Positions 33,762-43,261 are shown, counted from the first letter of the stretch. The stretch is 64,000 nucleotides of DNA from Leifsonia sp. EB41 (GCF_041262565.1 NZ_JBGCCJ010000001.1:2170001-2234000); one strand, 5' to 3'. The notes: generated by a model from the sequence alone, not told the origin. Program-made: numbers and translations.

Positions 33762-33791
33762 AGGGTAGCGGATGCGCTGGTCCCGCGCCAA
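33762..33791 (-). promoter_or_regulatory. Probable promoter of the rpsF-ssb-rpsR-rplI operon
   Basis: On the minus strand, TTGGCG and TACCCT are separated by 18 bp, a housekeeping-type pair about 100 bp upstream of rpsF. The remaining bases up to the cca gene (to 33941) contain nothing else I can name. Confidence 0.45.
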
Positions 33792-33941
33792 CCGGGGCGC
33801 TGGGTGGTGGTGTCTGCGACGGTCTCTGCGATGCTCATGCGTCCAGCCTCGCGATGACGGGAGGCCTTCGGGGCCGGGTTCGCTGATCTGTGGACAACTC
33901 GCCCGGGTGCCGACTCTGTGGAGGACCGAAGCTGCGGCGAC

Positions 33942-35372
33942 CTACCGCGCCTCCCACCACGCGAGCAGCCGCCGCGTGGCCTCCTCCTCGCCGAGCGGTC
34001 CTTCATCGAGCCGCAGCTCCAGGAGGAATGAGAGCGCCTGACCGACGTCGCGTCCGGGCCTCAGCCCCAGCAGCCGCATCACCTGCTCGCCGTCGAGGTC
34101 GGGCCGGACGGCGTCCAACTCCTCCTGCGCCTTCAGCTCGGCGATGCGCTGCTCAAGGTCGTCGTACGCGAAGCCGAGCCGGTCGGCCTTGCGCCGGTTG
34201 CGCGTCGTCACGTCGGCGCGGGTCAGCATGTGTAGGCGCTCCAGCTCGCCGCCGGCGTCGCGCACGTACCGGCGGACGGCCGAGTCGGTCCAGTGGGCGT
34301 CGGAGTACCCGAAGAAGCGGAGGTGCAGCTCGATGAGGCGCGCGACCGAGTCGATCGTGGCCTTGTCGAAGCGCAGGGCGGTCAGCCGCTTCTTGGCGAG
34401 CTTCGCCCCGACGACGTCGTGGTGATAGAAGGAGACGGCGCCACCTGGCTCGAACCGCCGCGTCGCGGGCTTGCCGATGTCGTGCAGGAGCGCGGCGATC
34501 CGCAGCACCAGGTCGGGCGCCGTGCCGGGGTGGCGGTCCTTCTCGTAGCCGATCGCCTGGTCGAGCACGGTCAGGCTGTGCTGGTACACGTCCTTGTGGT
34601 GGTGGTGCTCGTCCACCTCCAGCCGCAGCGCAGGCAGCTCCGGGAGCACCTGGTCGGCGAGTCCGGAGTCCACGAGGAGCTCGATGCCGGGCCGCGGGTC
34701 GTCGGACGCCAGCAGCTTCGTGAGCTCGTCGCGCACGCGCTCGGCGCTGACGATGCCGATGCGCTCGGCCATGTCCGCCATCGCCTCACGTGTCTGCTCG
34801 TCGACGGCGAAACCGAGCTGGGAGGCGAACCGGGCGGCGCGCATCATCCGCAGTGGATCGTCGCCGAACGACACCTCGGGGCTCGACGGCGTGGTGATGC
34901 GCCGGGCCAGGAGGTCCTCCACGCCGCCGGACGGGTCCACCAGCCGCACCTCCGGGATGCGCAGGGCGAGCGCGTTGACGGTGAAGTCCCGGCGCAGGAG
35001 GTCGCCTTCGAGCGTGTCCCCGAACTCCACCTCCGGCTTGCGCGTCGCGCCGTCGTAGCTGTCGCTGCGGTAGGTCGTGATCTCGACCGTGTCGTCGCCG
35101 AAGCGTGCCCCGATCGTCCCGAACGCGCGGCCGATGTCCCACACGGCGTCGGCGATCGGCCGGACGACGCCCAGGATGTCGTCCGGACGCGCGTCGGTGG
35201 TGAAGTCCAGATCGTGCACCGCGCGGCCCAGGAGGGCGTCGCGCACGGGGCCTCCCACGAGCGAGAGCTCGAAGCCGGCCGCGGCGAACGCCTGGGCGAG
35301 CCGATCGACCGTCGGGGTCGCCGCCAGGGCGCCGAGGCGGTCGAGGGATTCGGCGACGGACTGCATGGTCAC
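33942..35372 (-). CDS. cca: CCA-adding enzyme / tRNA nucleotidyltransferase with HD domain
   Basis: 476 residues (GTG start at 35372; the ATG at 35366 is equally possible). N-terminal nucleotidyltransferase: [20 protein letters not shown], then [11 protein letters not shown] and the [15 protein letters not shown] motif. The RNA-binding part follows, and an HD domain lies in the C-terminal half ([24 protein letters not shown]). Adds or repairs the CCA end of tRNAs; note that tRNA-Ala here lacks encoded CCA while tRNA-Ile has it. The gene is divergent from DUF6049. Confidence 0.93.
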   Translation of the reverse strand: MTMQSVAESLDRLGALAATPTVDRLAQAFAAAGFELSLVGGPVRDALLGRAVHDLDFTTDARPDDILGVVRPIADAVWDIGRAFGTIGARFGDDTVEITTYRSDSYDGATRKPEVEFGDTLEGDLLRRDFTVNALALRIPEVRLVDPSGGVEDLLARRITTPSSPEVSFGDDPLRMMRAARFASQLGFAVDEQTREAMADMAERIGIVSAERVRDELTKLLASDDPRPGIELLVDSGLADQVLPELPALRLEVDEHHHHKDVYQHSLTVLDQAIGYEKDRHPGTAPDLVLRIAALLHDIGKPATRRFEPGGAVSFYHHDVVGAKLAKKRLTALRFDKATIDSVARLIELHLRFFGYSDAHWTDSAVRRYVRDAGGELERLHMLTRADVTTRNRRKADRLGFAYDDLEQRIAELKAQEELDAVRPDLDGEQVMRLLGLRPGRDVGQALSFLLELRLDEGPLGEEEATRRLLAWWEAR

Positions 35373-35486
35373 TCAGTTTAATGGGAGGCCGGATGCGCCG
35401 CTCGCGTCGGCGCGAGGCCGCGTGCTCGCCGGGCTCTCCCAGGGGGCGGCCCCTAGAATCGTCGACATGGAGGCGGAACCGGTATC

Positions 35487-37766
35487 GTGCGTCGGCGCAT
35501 GAGCGTATCCGGCTTCACCTTCCGGGGTGCGCGACTGCCTGCTGCCCTGATCGGCGCGGGAGTCGCCGTCGTCGCCCTGCTCGCGGGCCCCGCCGCGGGA
35601 CCGGCGGCAGCGTCCTCCGGCCCCTCGTCCGTCGCCGCGGCCTCCGTCCGCACGGCGACGAACGCCTCGATCGGCGCCTCATTGACCGCCGACAACGGCG
35701 GGGTGCTCGCGCCGGGGCAGGAGCTGGTCGCATCCGTCACAGTGACCAACCCGACGGACACCGCCTACACGGCCGGCGCGGTCGGGCTCTGGCTCGATCC
35801 GCAGCCGCAGAAGACGCGAGCGGATCTCGCCTCCTGGCTCACCTCGACGGATGCGGTCTCGAACCGCGTCGACCTCGGCAAGGCGACCCTCCCCATCCTC
35901 GAGCCCGGCTCCAGCGTCGTGGTTCGCGTGAACGTGCCGGCGACGGCCGTCCCGTTCGCCACGAGGACCACCTCGGCCGTCTACGGGCTCGGCGCGACGG
36001 TCGACATCGGCCCGGCCGTCGCGAACGCCCGGGGATCGGTCGTCTGGAGCCCCGGGGATGCCGCGACCCGCTCCACGGTCGGCGTCGTGATGCCGATAGT
36101 GAGCCCGTCGACCGGTGACGGCCTCATCGCCGCGCAGGACCTGGCGACCTACACGGCGCCGAACGGAGTGCTGACCCGCGACCTCGATGGCCTCCAGAAC
36201 CACGCGACAGTCGCGATCGGCATCGATCCGATGATCCTCGCGTCGATCCGCGCGCTCGGGAACTCCGCGCCCGCCAGCGCGACGGCCTGGCTCGACCGGC
36301 TGAGCGCCCTCCCGAACGACACCTTCTCACTCGGTTACGGCGACGCGGACGTGGCCGGTCAGATCCAGGCCGGCCTTCCCGCGCCGCTGCAGCCGACGGC
36401 GCTCGGCTACGCGCTCGACCCCAAGAACTTCTCGCCGACCCCGACAGCGATCGGGGAGCCGCAGAACCCGACCTCCACTCCCGCGGCGACGCCCAGCCCG
36501 ACGCCCACGCCCGGCACCGGGACGGCGCTCCCCACCCTCGACCGGCTGCTGGCCTGGAACTACAGCCTCCGCGGCGTCGCGTGGCCCGGCGACGACACCC
36601 TCCGCTCGGCCGACCTCGCCCCCCTCGCGGCGGCAGGCCTCGGGACCGTCGTCGTGTCGGGCAGCAACACCAACGCCGACAAGCTCGACTCGACCCCGAA
36701 CGCGCCGCAGCACAGCGGATCGTCGACGCTCGCGGTCTCCGACCAGCGGCTCTCCGAGGCGCTCCGCCAGGCCGTCTCGGCGCCGAGCGACCTCGCCTGG
36801 AACGCCGCGATGTCGAAGCTGAACGCCCAGCTCCAGCTCATCAGCGCGGAGGGCACGACGCCCCGCCACCTCCTCCTCGCCCTCGACCGCTCCTGGCCGT
36901 CGAGCGGGACGCAGCTCCAGCGCACGCTGGACGCCCTGTTCACCAGCCCGTTCGCGGCGCCGTCGACGTTCCCCGCCCTGCTGTCGTCCGCCCCGTCGTC
37001 CGAGCTCGCGATGACCGACGCCCCCGAGTCGCAGACCCGGATCGACAGCATCCACCTGCTCCTGCAGGACGAGAAGTCGATCGACGCCTTCGCGACCATC
37101 CTCAGCGACCCGACGACACTCACCGGGCAGACCAGGGCGCAGTTGCTCACGCTCCTCGCTGTCTCCTGGCAGAACCCGCGCACGCAGTGGAGCACGGCGG
37201 TCAACTCGAGCAGACAGGCGACCGTGAAGACCCTTCATTCGGTCCACGTCCTGCCCACCGAGAACGTGAATCTGGTGAGCGCGCAGGGTTCCATCCCGTT
37301 CACGGTCAGCAACGAGCTGAGCACGGAGGCCGTCACGGTCGTGCTCAGCGCGTCGCCGTCGAACAGCCGTCTGGAGATCGACGCGCCGACCACGAAGACC
37401 ATCCCGCAGGACTCCCGGGCGACGATGCTCGTGCCGGTGAAGGCCAAGGTCGGAAACGGCCAGGTCATCCTGTCGCTGCAGCTCTACAGCCCGACGGGAG
37501 TGCCGATCGGCGAGCCCAGCTCGGTCACGGTGGATGTGCACGCCGATTGGGAGGGCATCGGGGCGCTGATCTTCGGCGGCCTGCTGGTGCTGCTGTTCGG
37601 CTTCGGGATCGTGCGGAACATCCTGCGCCGGCGTGACCAGCGTCGGAGGGACGAGGACGAGGCTGCGACGGAGGACGGGAATGGCTCAGACGCCGCCGCC
37701 GGTGAGGCCTCCGGTGACACAGCGGAAGCGGACACCCGCCCCACCCCGGGAGGCGCCGATGGCTAG
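35487..37766 (+). CDS. DUF6049 exported/membrane protein upstream of murJ
   Basis: 759 residues with a GTG start (GGAGG 13 bp before it; an ATG at 35499 is possible). A cleavable-looking signal (LPAALIGAGVAVVALLAGPA), a long extracytoplasmic domain, one C-terminal membrane helix (IGALIFGGLLVLLFGFGIVR) and a basic/acidic cytoplasmic tail (RRRDQRRRDEDEAATEDGNG). The tail and the order cca - this gene - murJ match the actinobacterial DUF6049 family. A Pro/Thr-rich stretch near residue 320-345 may be a flexible linker. The 3' end overlaps murJ by 86 bp. A link to lipid II or envelope growth is inference from context. Confidence 0.88.
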   Translation: MRRRMSVSGFTFRGARLPAALIGAGVAVVALLAGPAAGPAAASSGPSSVAAASVRTATNASIGASLTADNGGVLAPGQELVASVTVTNPTDTAYTAGAVGLWLDPQPQKTRADLASWLTSTDAVSNRVDLGKATLPILEPGSSVVVRVNVPATAVPFATRTTSAVYGLGATVDIGPAVANARGSVVWSPGDAATRSTVGVVMPIVSPSTGDGLIAAQDLATYTAPNGVLTRDLDGLQNHATVAIGIDPMILASIRALGNSAPASATAWLDRLSALPNDTFSLGYGDADVAGQIQAGLPAPLQPTALGYALDPKNFSPTPTAIGEPQNPTSTPAATPSPTPTPGTGTALPTLDRLLAWNYSLRGVAWPGDDTLRSADLAPLAAAGLGTVVVSGSNTNADKLDSTPNAPQHSGSSTLAVSDQRLSEALRQAVSAPSDLAWNAAMSKLNAQLQLISAEGTTPRHLLLALDRSWPSSGTQLQRTLDALFTSPFAAPSTFPALLSSAPSSELAMTDAPESQTRIDSIHLLLQDEKSIDAFATILSDPTTLTGQTRAQLLTLLAVSWQNPRTQWSTAVNSSRQATVKTLHSVHVLPTENVNLVSAQGSIPFTVSNELSTEAVTVVLSASPSNSRLEIDAPTTKTIPQDSRATMLVPVKAKVGNGQVILSLQLYSPTGVPIGEPSSVTVDVHADWEGIGALIFGGLLVLLFGFGIVRNILRRRDQRRRDEDEAATEDGNGSDAAAGEASGDTAEADTRPTPGGADG

Positions 37767-39366
37767 CGTGGGCCGGGCGAGCGCGATGCTCGCGTCCGGC
37801 ACCTTCGTGTCACGCCTCCTCGGCTTCGGCAGGGCGTGGCTGCTCGTCCAGGCGATCGGCCTGTCGAGCATCGCCGCGAACGCGTACAACACCGCCACGA
37901 TCGTGCCGAACAGCGTGTACGCCATCATCGCCCAGGGCATCCTCAACGCGATCCTGGTGCCGCAGATCGTTCGCGCCTCCGTCAACCCCGATGGCGGACG
38001 CGCCTACATCAACAAGCTCATCACGCTCGGGATGGTGGTGTTCGCGGGTGTGGCCGCCGTCGCCACTGTGCTCTCCCCGGTCCTGATGTCCCTCTACGGC
38101 CTGCGCGGGGCCCAGGCGGAGCTCGCGACCGCGTTCGCGTACTGGTCGCTGCCGCAGATCTTCTTCCTCGGGCTGTACACGCTGCTCGGGGAGGTCTTGA
38201 ACGCGCGCAAGTCGTTCGGCCCGTTCACCTGGGCGCCGGTGGTCAACAACCTCGTCGGCGTCGTCATGCTCGGCGTGTTCGTGCTCGCCTTCGGCGCCTA
38301 CGCCACCGGGAACAGCCATGCGGTGTGGTCGCCGGGGATGGTGGCGCTGCTCGCCGGCGGGGCGACGCTGGGGCTGGCGGCGCAGGCGCTCGTGCTCTTC
38401 CTGTTCTGGCGACGGATCGGCCTACGTTTCCGCTTCGACTTCGGTTGGCGCGGGGTGAACCTCGGCTCGGCCGGCAAGGCAGCGGGCTGGACCTTCGCCA
38501 TGCTCATCGCCACGCAGGTCGCGGGACTCGTGGAGACCAACGTCGCCAACTCGGTCGGCGAGGGGCACGCCGGCTCGTTCGCGATGACGAACGCCTGGCT
38601 CGTCTTCATGCTCCCGCACGGCATCATCGCCGTGTCGATCGTGACCGCCTTCTACACGCGGATGGCGGAGCACGCCCACCGCGGAGCCGTCGACTCGTTC
38701 CGCGACGACTTCTCGAGCGCCGCACGGTCGATCATGTTCCTGATCGTGCTGGCGTCGGCCGTGCTGATCGTCCTCGCCTATCCGGTCGCCCGGGTCTTCA
38801 CCTCGTCGTACCAGTCGATGGGCAACGTGCTCATCGCCTACCTCATCGGTCTGGTCCCGTTCTCTCTCGTGTTCATGGCCCAGCGCGCCTTCTACTCCCT
38901 CGGGGACACCCGAACGCCGTTCATGTTCACCCTCGTGCAGACGGTGGTCATCATCGTGGGCGTGCTCGCGTGCTTCTCGGTGCCCGCGGACTTCCGCGCC
39001 GCCGCGATCGCCTTCGTGGTCTCCGGCGCGAGCGTCGTGCAGGCGGGCCTGGCGTTCGCCTTGCTACGCCGCCGCACCGGGGGAGTGGACGGCCGGCGCA
39101 TCCTGGACGGGATGTGGCGCTTCATCGTGGCAGGACTCGCGGCGATGGTGGCGGGCGGCGGGTTCCTCGTCATCCTCGGCGGAGTGGGCCACGGATCCTT
39201 CCCTGTGAGCGGTCCCGTCGCCGCCGTCGTCTCGTCGGCGATCGTCGGCGTGATCATGCTCGTCGTCTACGTCGGCTTCCTCGCCATCCTGCGTTCGAGC
39301 GATCTGGAGGCCGGTCTCGCACCCATTCTGGAGCGCGCCGCGGCCCGATCCTCCGCTCGCAGGTGA
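37681..39366 (+). CDS. murJ: Lipid II flippase MurJ (MVF family)
   Basis: 561 residues from the ATG at 37681 (GGAGG at 37670-37674). An ATG at 37759, also with an RBS-like GGGAGG, would remove a Pro/Arg-rich cytoplasmic N-terminus of 26 residues. About 14 membrane helices; family features include ASGTFVSRLLGFGRAWLLVQ, QGILNAILVPQIVRAS, and LPHGIIAVSIVTAFYTRMAE. It flips lipid-linked peptidoglycan precursor. Overlap with the DUF6049 gene implies coupled translation. Mycobacterial MviN has a C-terminal pseudokinase domain that is absent here. Confidence 0.92.
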   Translation: MAQTPPPVRPPVTQRKRTPAPPREAPMASVGRASAMLASGTFVSRLLGFGRAWLLVQAIGLSSIAANAYNTATIVPNSVYAIIAQGILNAILVPQIVRASVNPDGGRAYINKLITLGMVVFAGVAAVATVLSPVLMSLYGLRGAQAELATAFAYWSLPQIFFLGLYTLLGEVLNARKSFGPFTWAPVVNNLVGVVMLGVFVLAFGAYATGNSHAVWSPGMVALLAGGATLGLAAQALVLFLFWRRIGLRFRFDFGWRGVNLGSAGKAAGWTFAMLIATQVAGLVETNVANSVGEGHAGSFAMTNAWLVFMLPHGIIAVSIVTAFYTRMAEHAHRGAVDSFRDDFSSAARSIMFLIVLASAVLIVLAYPVARVFTSSYQSMGNVLIAYLIGLVPFSLVFMAQRAFYSLGDTRTPFMFTLVQTVVIIVGVLACFSVPADFRAAAIAFVVSGASVVQAGLAFALLRRRTGGVDGRRILDGMWRFIVAGLAAMVAGGGFLVILGGVGHGSFPVSGPVAAVVSSAIVGVIMLVVYVGFLAILRSSDLEAGLAPILERAAARSSARR

Positions 39367-39369
39367 CAC

Positions 39370-39395
39370 GGAATAGCATCCGCCTAGGATGTGTT
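39370..39395 (+). promoter_or_regulatory. SigR/SigH-type promoter of trxBA
   Basis: GGAAT at 39370-39374 is separated by exactly 18 bp from GTT at 39393-39395, the consensus of the thiol-stress sigma factors SigR (Streptomyces) and SigH (mycobacteria). It is 54 bp upstream of the trxB start. A housekeeping-like pair (GTGACA at 39363, TAGGAT at 39385) overlaps it. Confidence 0.75.
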
Positions 39396-39448
39396 CTACA
39401 GGGCGGTGTCTCCGGACGGAGCACCGCAGACCATCAAGGAGTTCCTCC

Positions 39449-40435
39449 GTGCGGCAGATCATCATCATCGGTTCCGGCCCAGCCGGTTACACGGCGGCCA
39501 TCTACGCCGCTCGCGCCAACCTCAAGCCGCTGCTGATCGCCTCCTCTGTCGAGGCCGGCGGCGAGCTGATGAACACCACGGAGGTCGAGAACTTCCCCGG
39601 CTTCCCCGACGGTGTCATGGGCCCCGACCTCATGTTCAAGATGCAGGCGCAGGCCGAGAAGTTCGGCACCGACATCGTCCTCGACGACGTCGTGTCCGTC
39701 GACCTCTCCGGCGACGTCAAGACGGTCACACTCGGCTCCGGCGCCGTCCACGAGGCGCTGTCGGTCATCTTCGCCACAGGCTCCGCGTACCGCAAGCTCG
39801 GGCTGGAGGACGAGGAGCGCCTGTCCGGTCACGGCGTCTCCTGGTGCGCCACCTGCGACGGGTTCTTCTTCCGTGAGCGCACGATCGCCGTCGTCGGCGG
39901 CGGCGACTCCGCGATGGAGGAGGCGACCTTCCTGACCCGCTTCGCGGACAAGGTGTACGTCATCCACCGCCGCGACTCGCTGCGCGCCTCCAAGATCATG
40001 CAGGAGCGCGCGTTCGCCAACGAGAAGATCGAGTTCGTCTGGAACTCGGAGGTCGTCGGCATCAGCGGCGACGAGCAGGTGCGCGCGGTGACGCTGCGCA
40101 ACCTGGAGACCGGCGAGCAGAGCGAGCTGGAGCTGCAGGGCCTGTTCATCGCGATCGGCAACGACCCGCGGGTCCACCTGGTCCACGGCCAGCTCGACCT
40201 CACTCCGGAGGGGACCATCGCGGTCGCCGGCCGGAGCTCCAAGACGAAGGTCGCGGGCGTGTTCGCCGCGGGCGACGTGATCGACCCCACCTACCGCCAG
40301 GCGGTCACCGCCGCCGCGTCGGGTACGGTCGCCGCGCTCGACGCCGAGCACTACCTCACGACCCTCCCCAAGGACCTGCTGGAGCGCGCGGCGGAGGGCG
40401 CGTCCGGCGATCTCGAACTCACCACCACCGCATAA
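39449..40435 (+). CDS. trxB: Thioredoxin reductase
   Basis: 328 residues from the GTG at 39449 (AAGGAG 39437-39441); an upstream ATG at 39389 would add an unlikely tail. FAD motif QIIIIGSGPAGYTAAIYAAR, redox centre SWCATCDGFFF, NADPH motif VGGGDSAMEEATFL, and C-terminal FAD motif GVFAAGDVIDPTYRQAVTAA are all present. It reduces thioredoxin with NADPH. trxA follows 15 bp later. The SigR-type promoter suggests induction by disulphide stress. Confidence 0.96.
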   Translation: MRQIIIIGSGPAGYTAAIYAARANLKPLLIASSVEAGGELMNTTEVENFPGFPDGVMGPDLMFKMQAQAEKFGTDIVLDDVVSVDLSGDVKTVTLGSGAVHEALSVIFATGSAYRKLGLEDEERLSGHGVSWCATCDGFFFRERTIAVVGGGDSAMEEATFLTRFADKVYVIHRRDSLRASKIMQERAFANEKIEFVWNSEVVGISGDEQVRAVTLRNLETGEQSELELQGLFIAIGNDPRVHLVHGQLDLTPEGTIAVAGRSSKTKVAGVFAAGDVIDPTYRQAVTAAASGTVAALDAEHYLTTLPKDLLERAAEGASGDLELTTTA

Positions 40436-40450
40436 GGAGAATCAGCAACT

Positions 40451-40777
40451 ATGTCAGCAGCACGTTCCGTCACGGACGCCACTTTCGAGCAGGACGTCCT
40501 CAGCAGCGGAAAGACCGTCCTCGTCGACTTCTGGGCCGAGTGGTGCGGTCCGTGTCGCGCCGTGGGCCCGATCCTCGACCAGATCGCCGCCGAGCACGCG
40601 GACAAGATCGAGATCGTCAAGCTCAACGTGGACGAGAACCCGCAGACCGCGGCGAAGTACCAGATCACGTCGATCCCGGCGATGAAGGTCTACCAGGGTG
40701 GAGAGGTCGTCAAGACCGTCATCGGCGCCAAGCCGAAGCCCGCCCTCGAGGCCGACCTGGCCGCCTACCTCGCGTAG
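40451..40777 (+). CDS. trxA: Thioredoxin
   Basis: 108 residues, canonical length. Active site FWAEWCGPCRAVGPIL, cis-Pro loop TSIPAMKVYQGG, and a preceding ribosome site (AAGGAGA). Co-transcribed with trxB, followed by a clear terminator hairpin. It is the reductant for ribonucleotide reductase, methionine sulphoxide reductase and peroxiredoxins. Confidence 0.96.
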   Translation: MSAARSVTDATFEQDVLSSGKTVLVDFWAEWCGPCRAVGPILDQIAAEHADKIEIVKLNVDENPQTAAKYQITSIPAMKVYQGGEVVKTVIGAKPKPALEADLAAYLA

Positions 40778-40808
40778 CGCGACAGCCAGGCAGCTTCCAC
40801 ACACTGTC

Positions 40809-40846
40809 AGACCCGTCCGGCGCTCATCTGCCGGGCGGGTCTTTCG
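40809..40846 (+). terminator. Terminator after trxA
   Basis: The arms AGACCCGTCCGGC and GCCGGGCGGGTCT pair with one mismatch around an 8-nt loop and are followed by TTCGT. It lies 32 bp beyond the trxA stop. Confidence 0.8.
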
Positions 40847-40900
40847 TGTACCCGGGAGTCGGCTCGATTTCCAGCGGGATGCGTGCCGCCCCTAGCATGA

Positions 40901-42250
40901 ATGAACGACACGAGAAACGGACGATTCGTGACAGAACAGGGCAGCCCTCGTCAGCAGGGCAACAATCTGGACCCGTGGTATCACCACTACGCGCAGCGCA
41001 CCAGCGGCCTGGCCGCCAGTGAGGTCCGAGCCCTGTTCGCCGTCGCCAGCCGCCCCGAGGTGGTCTCGCTGGCCGGCGGCATGCCGTACGTCGCGGCGCT
41101 CCCCGAGGATCTCGTCGTGGGGGCGATGGACCGGGTGATGCGCGAGCAGGGTGCGGTCGCCCTCCAGTACGGGTCCGGCCAGGGCGTTCCCGCGCTGCGG
41201 GAGCAGATCCTGGACGTGATGGCCCTCGAGGGGATCAGCGGCAGCGCCGATGACGTCATCGTGACGACCGGCTCGCAGCACGCGCTCGAACTGTTCAGCA
41301 AGCTGTTCATCGACCCGGGCGACGTCGTGCTCGCCGAAGGCCCCAGCTACGTGACCGCGATGGTCATCTTCCGCTCGTACCAGGCGGAGGTCGACCACAT
41401 CCCGATGGACGAGCACGGGCTCATTCCGGAGGCCCTGCGAGAGCACATCGCGCGGCTGAAGGCAGCGGGCCGGCGGGTGAAGTTCCTCTACACGGTGCCG
41501 ACCTTCCACAATCCGGCCGGAGTCACCCTGTCGTGGGAGCGGCGGCTCGAGATCCTCGAGATCGCCCGCCAGAACGACATCCTGGTGCTGGAGGACAACC
41601 CGTACGGACTGCTCTACTTCGGTGAGAAGCCTCCTGCCGCGATGCGGTCGGTCGAGCGCGAGGGCGTCGTCTACCTGGGCACCTTCTCGAAGACCCTCGC
41701 ACCCGGGTTCCGGGTCGGCTGGGCGCTCGCACCCCACGCGATTAGGGAGAAGCTCATCCTCGCCAACGAGGCGGCTGTGTTGAGCCCGAGCTCGTTCAGT
41801 CAGCTCGTCATCTCCGAGTATCTGCGCGACGCCGACTGGCGCGGCCAGATCGACACGTTCCGCGGTGTGTACCGGGAGCGCAAGGAGGCCATGATCTCCG
41901 CGCTCGAGGAGTACCTCCCCGAGCTGTCCTGGACCAACCCGAACGGCGGCTTCTACGTGTGGCTCACGCTGCCGTCGCACCTCGACTCCAAGGCCATGCT
42001 GCCGCGCGCCGTGACCGAGCTCGTCGCGTACACGCCGGGCACAGCGTTCTATGGGGACGGGTCGGGCGCGCAGAACATCCGGCTGTCGTTCTGCTATCCC
42101 ACGCCGGAGAGCATCAAGGTCGGGGTCCGCCGGCTCGCCAACGTCATCAACGGCGAGCAGGACCTCCTGGACACCTTCGCCGGCACCGGCCCGCTCACGG
42201 CGTCGCGCGCCAGCCGCACCAGCCCGAACCCGCCGACGGATCTGCGCTGA
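40901..42250 (+). CDS. PLP-dependent aminotransferase (2-aminoadipate/MocR-like, without regulator domain)
   Basis: 449 residues from the ATG at 40901; a GTG at 40928 would also serve. Fold type I class I aminotransferase: SLAGGMPYVAALPED, GSQHALELFSKLFI, the VPTFHNPAGVTLSWERRL substrate segment, VLEDNPYGLLYFGEKP, and the PLP lysine in LGTFSKTLAPGFRVGWALAP. No winged-helix domain precedes it, so it is the free enzyme type (KAT/2-aminoadipate class), not MocR. It lies between trxA and ddl. A role in D-alanine or precursor metabolism is unproven. Confidence 0.88.
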   Translation: MNDTRNGRFVTEQGSPRQQGNNLDPWYHHYAQRTSGLAASEVRALFAVASRPEVVSLAGGMPYVAALPEDLVVGAMDRVMREQGAVALQYGSGQGVPALREQILDVMALEGISGSADDVIVTTGSQHALELFSKLFIDPGDVVLAEGPSYVTAMVIFRSYQAEVDHIPMDEHGLIPEALREHIARLKAAGRRVKFLYTVPTFHNPAGVTLSWERRLEILEIARQNDILVLEDNPYGLLYFGEKPPAAMRSVEREGVVYLGTFSKTLAPGFRVGWALAPHAIREKLILANEAAVLSPSSFSQLVISEYLRDADWRGQIDTFRGVYRERKEAMISALEEYLPELSWTNPNGGFYVWLTLPSHLDSKAMLPRAVTELVAYTPGTAFYGDGSGAQNIRLSFCYPTPESIKVGVRRLANVINGEQDLLDTFAGTGPLTASRASRTSPNPPTDLR

Positions 42251-42292
42251 TCCTCTCGTCCGCGCATCCATTTGCCGAAGAAAGAGCAGATC

Positions 42293-43255
42293 ATGGCCGA
42301 AAAAGAAGCACTTGACATCGTCGTTCTCGCCGGCGGAATCTCGCACGAGCGAGACATCTCACTGCGGAGCGGACGACGTGTCGCCGACGGCCTCCAGTCG
42401 TTCGGACACCACGTCACCGTGCGCGAGCCGGACGGCGAGTTGCTCGGTTACCTCAGCGAGAGCGGCCCGGATGTCGTCTGGCCGGCGCTCCACGGATCGA
42501 GTGGTGAGGACGGCGCCCTCCGCGCGCTGCTGGAACTCGCCGGCGTGCCGTTCGTCGGGTCGACGACGGACGCCGCCCGACTCGCCTGGTCGAAGCCGAC
42601 CGCCAAGACCGTCGTGTCCCGTGCCGGCGTCGCCACGCCCGCGTCGGTCACGCTTCCGAAGGAGACCTTCCGCGAGCTCGGTGCCAACAGTGTGCTGGCG
42701 ACGGTGCTCGGCGCGTTCGATGTCCCGCTCGTAGTGAAGCCGGCCCACGGCGGTTCGGCGCAGGGCGTCACCATCGTCACGGCTGCTGAGGAGCTCCCGC
42801 GCGCGATGGTCGACGCGTACACCTACGCCGACGTCGCCCTCATCGAGCGGAAGATCGCCGGCGTGGAGGTCTCCGTCGCCGTGCTCGACACGGGAGACGG
42901 CCCGATCGCGCTTCCGCCGGTGGAAATCGAGCCGGTCGAGGGCACCTACACGTTCGATGCTCGGTACAACGCGGGGGAGACCCGGTTCTATGTGCCGGCG
43001 CGGCTGGACGGGGCGACCACCGAGGCGGTCTCGGCCGCGGCGACCGCAGCACATGCAGCGCTCGGCCTCCGGCACCTGTCCCGGGTCGACCTGATCGTCG
43101 ACGCGGCGGGCGTCCCGTGGTTCCTGGAGGCGAATGTGCTGCCGGGTCTCACGGAGACGTCGATCATGCCCCAGGCGATCGCGGCGTCCGGTCGGGACCT
43201 TGGTGACGTCTACGCGTCGCTCGCGGCAGCGGCGATCGCGGATGCGGGGGAGTAG
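42293..43255 (+). CDS. ddl: D-alanine--D-alanine ligase
   Basis: 320 residues from the ATG at 42293 (a further upstream ATG lacks an RBS). ATP-grasp fold: VVLAGGISHERDISLRSGRR at the N-terminus, LPLV-type KPAHGGSAQGVTIV loop (FDVPLVVKPAHGGSAQ), metal-binding FLEANVLPGLTETSIMPQAI at the end. It makes the D-Ala-D-Ala of peptidoglycan. It sits just before a terminator and a parS-parB block, beside an aminotransferase rather than an amidase gene. It could be a second Ddl in the genome. Confidence 0.88.
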   Translation: MAEKEALDIVVLAGGISHERDISLRSGRRVADGLQSFGHHVTVREPDGELLGYLSESGPDVVWPALHGSSGEDGALRALLELAGVPFVGSTTDAARLAWSKPTAKTVVSRAGVATPASVTLPKETFRELGANSVLATVLGAFDVPLVVKPAHGGSAQGVTIVTAAEELPRAMVDAYTYADVALIERKIAGVEVSVAVLDTGDGPIALPPVEIEPVEGTYTFDARYNAGETRFYVPARLDGATTEAVSAAATAAHAALGLRHLSRVDLIVDAAGVPWFLEANVLPGLTETSIMPQAIAASGRDLGDVYASLAAAAIADAGE

Positions 43256-43261
43256 TAGGGG

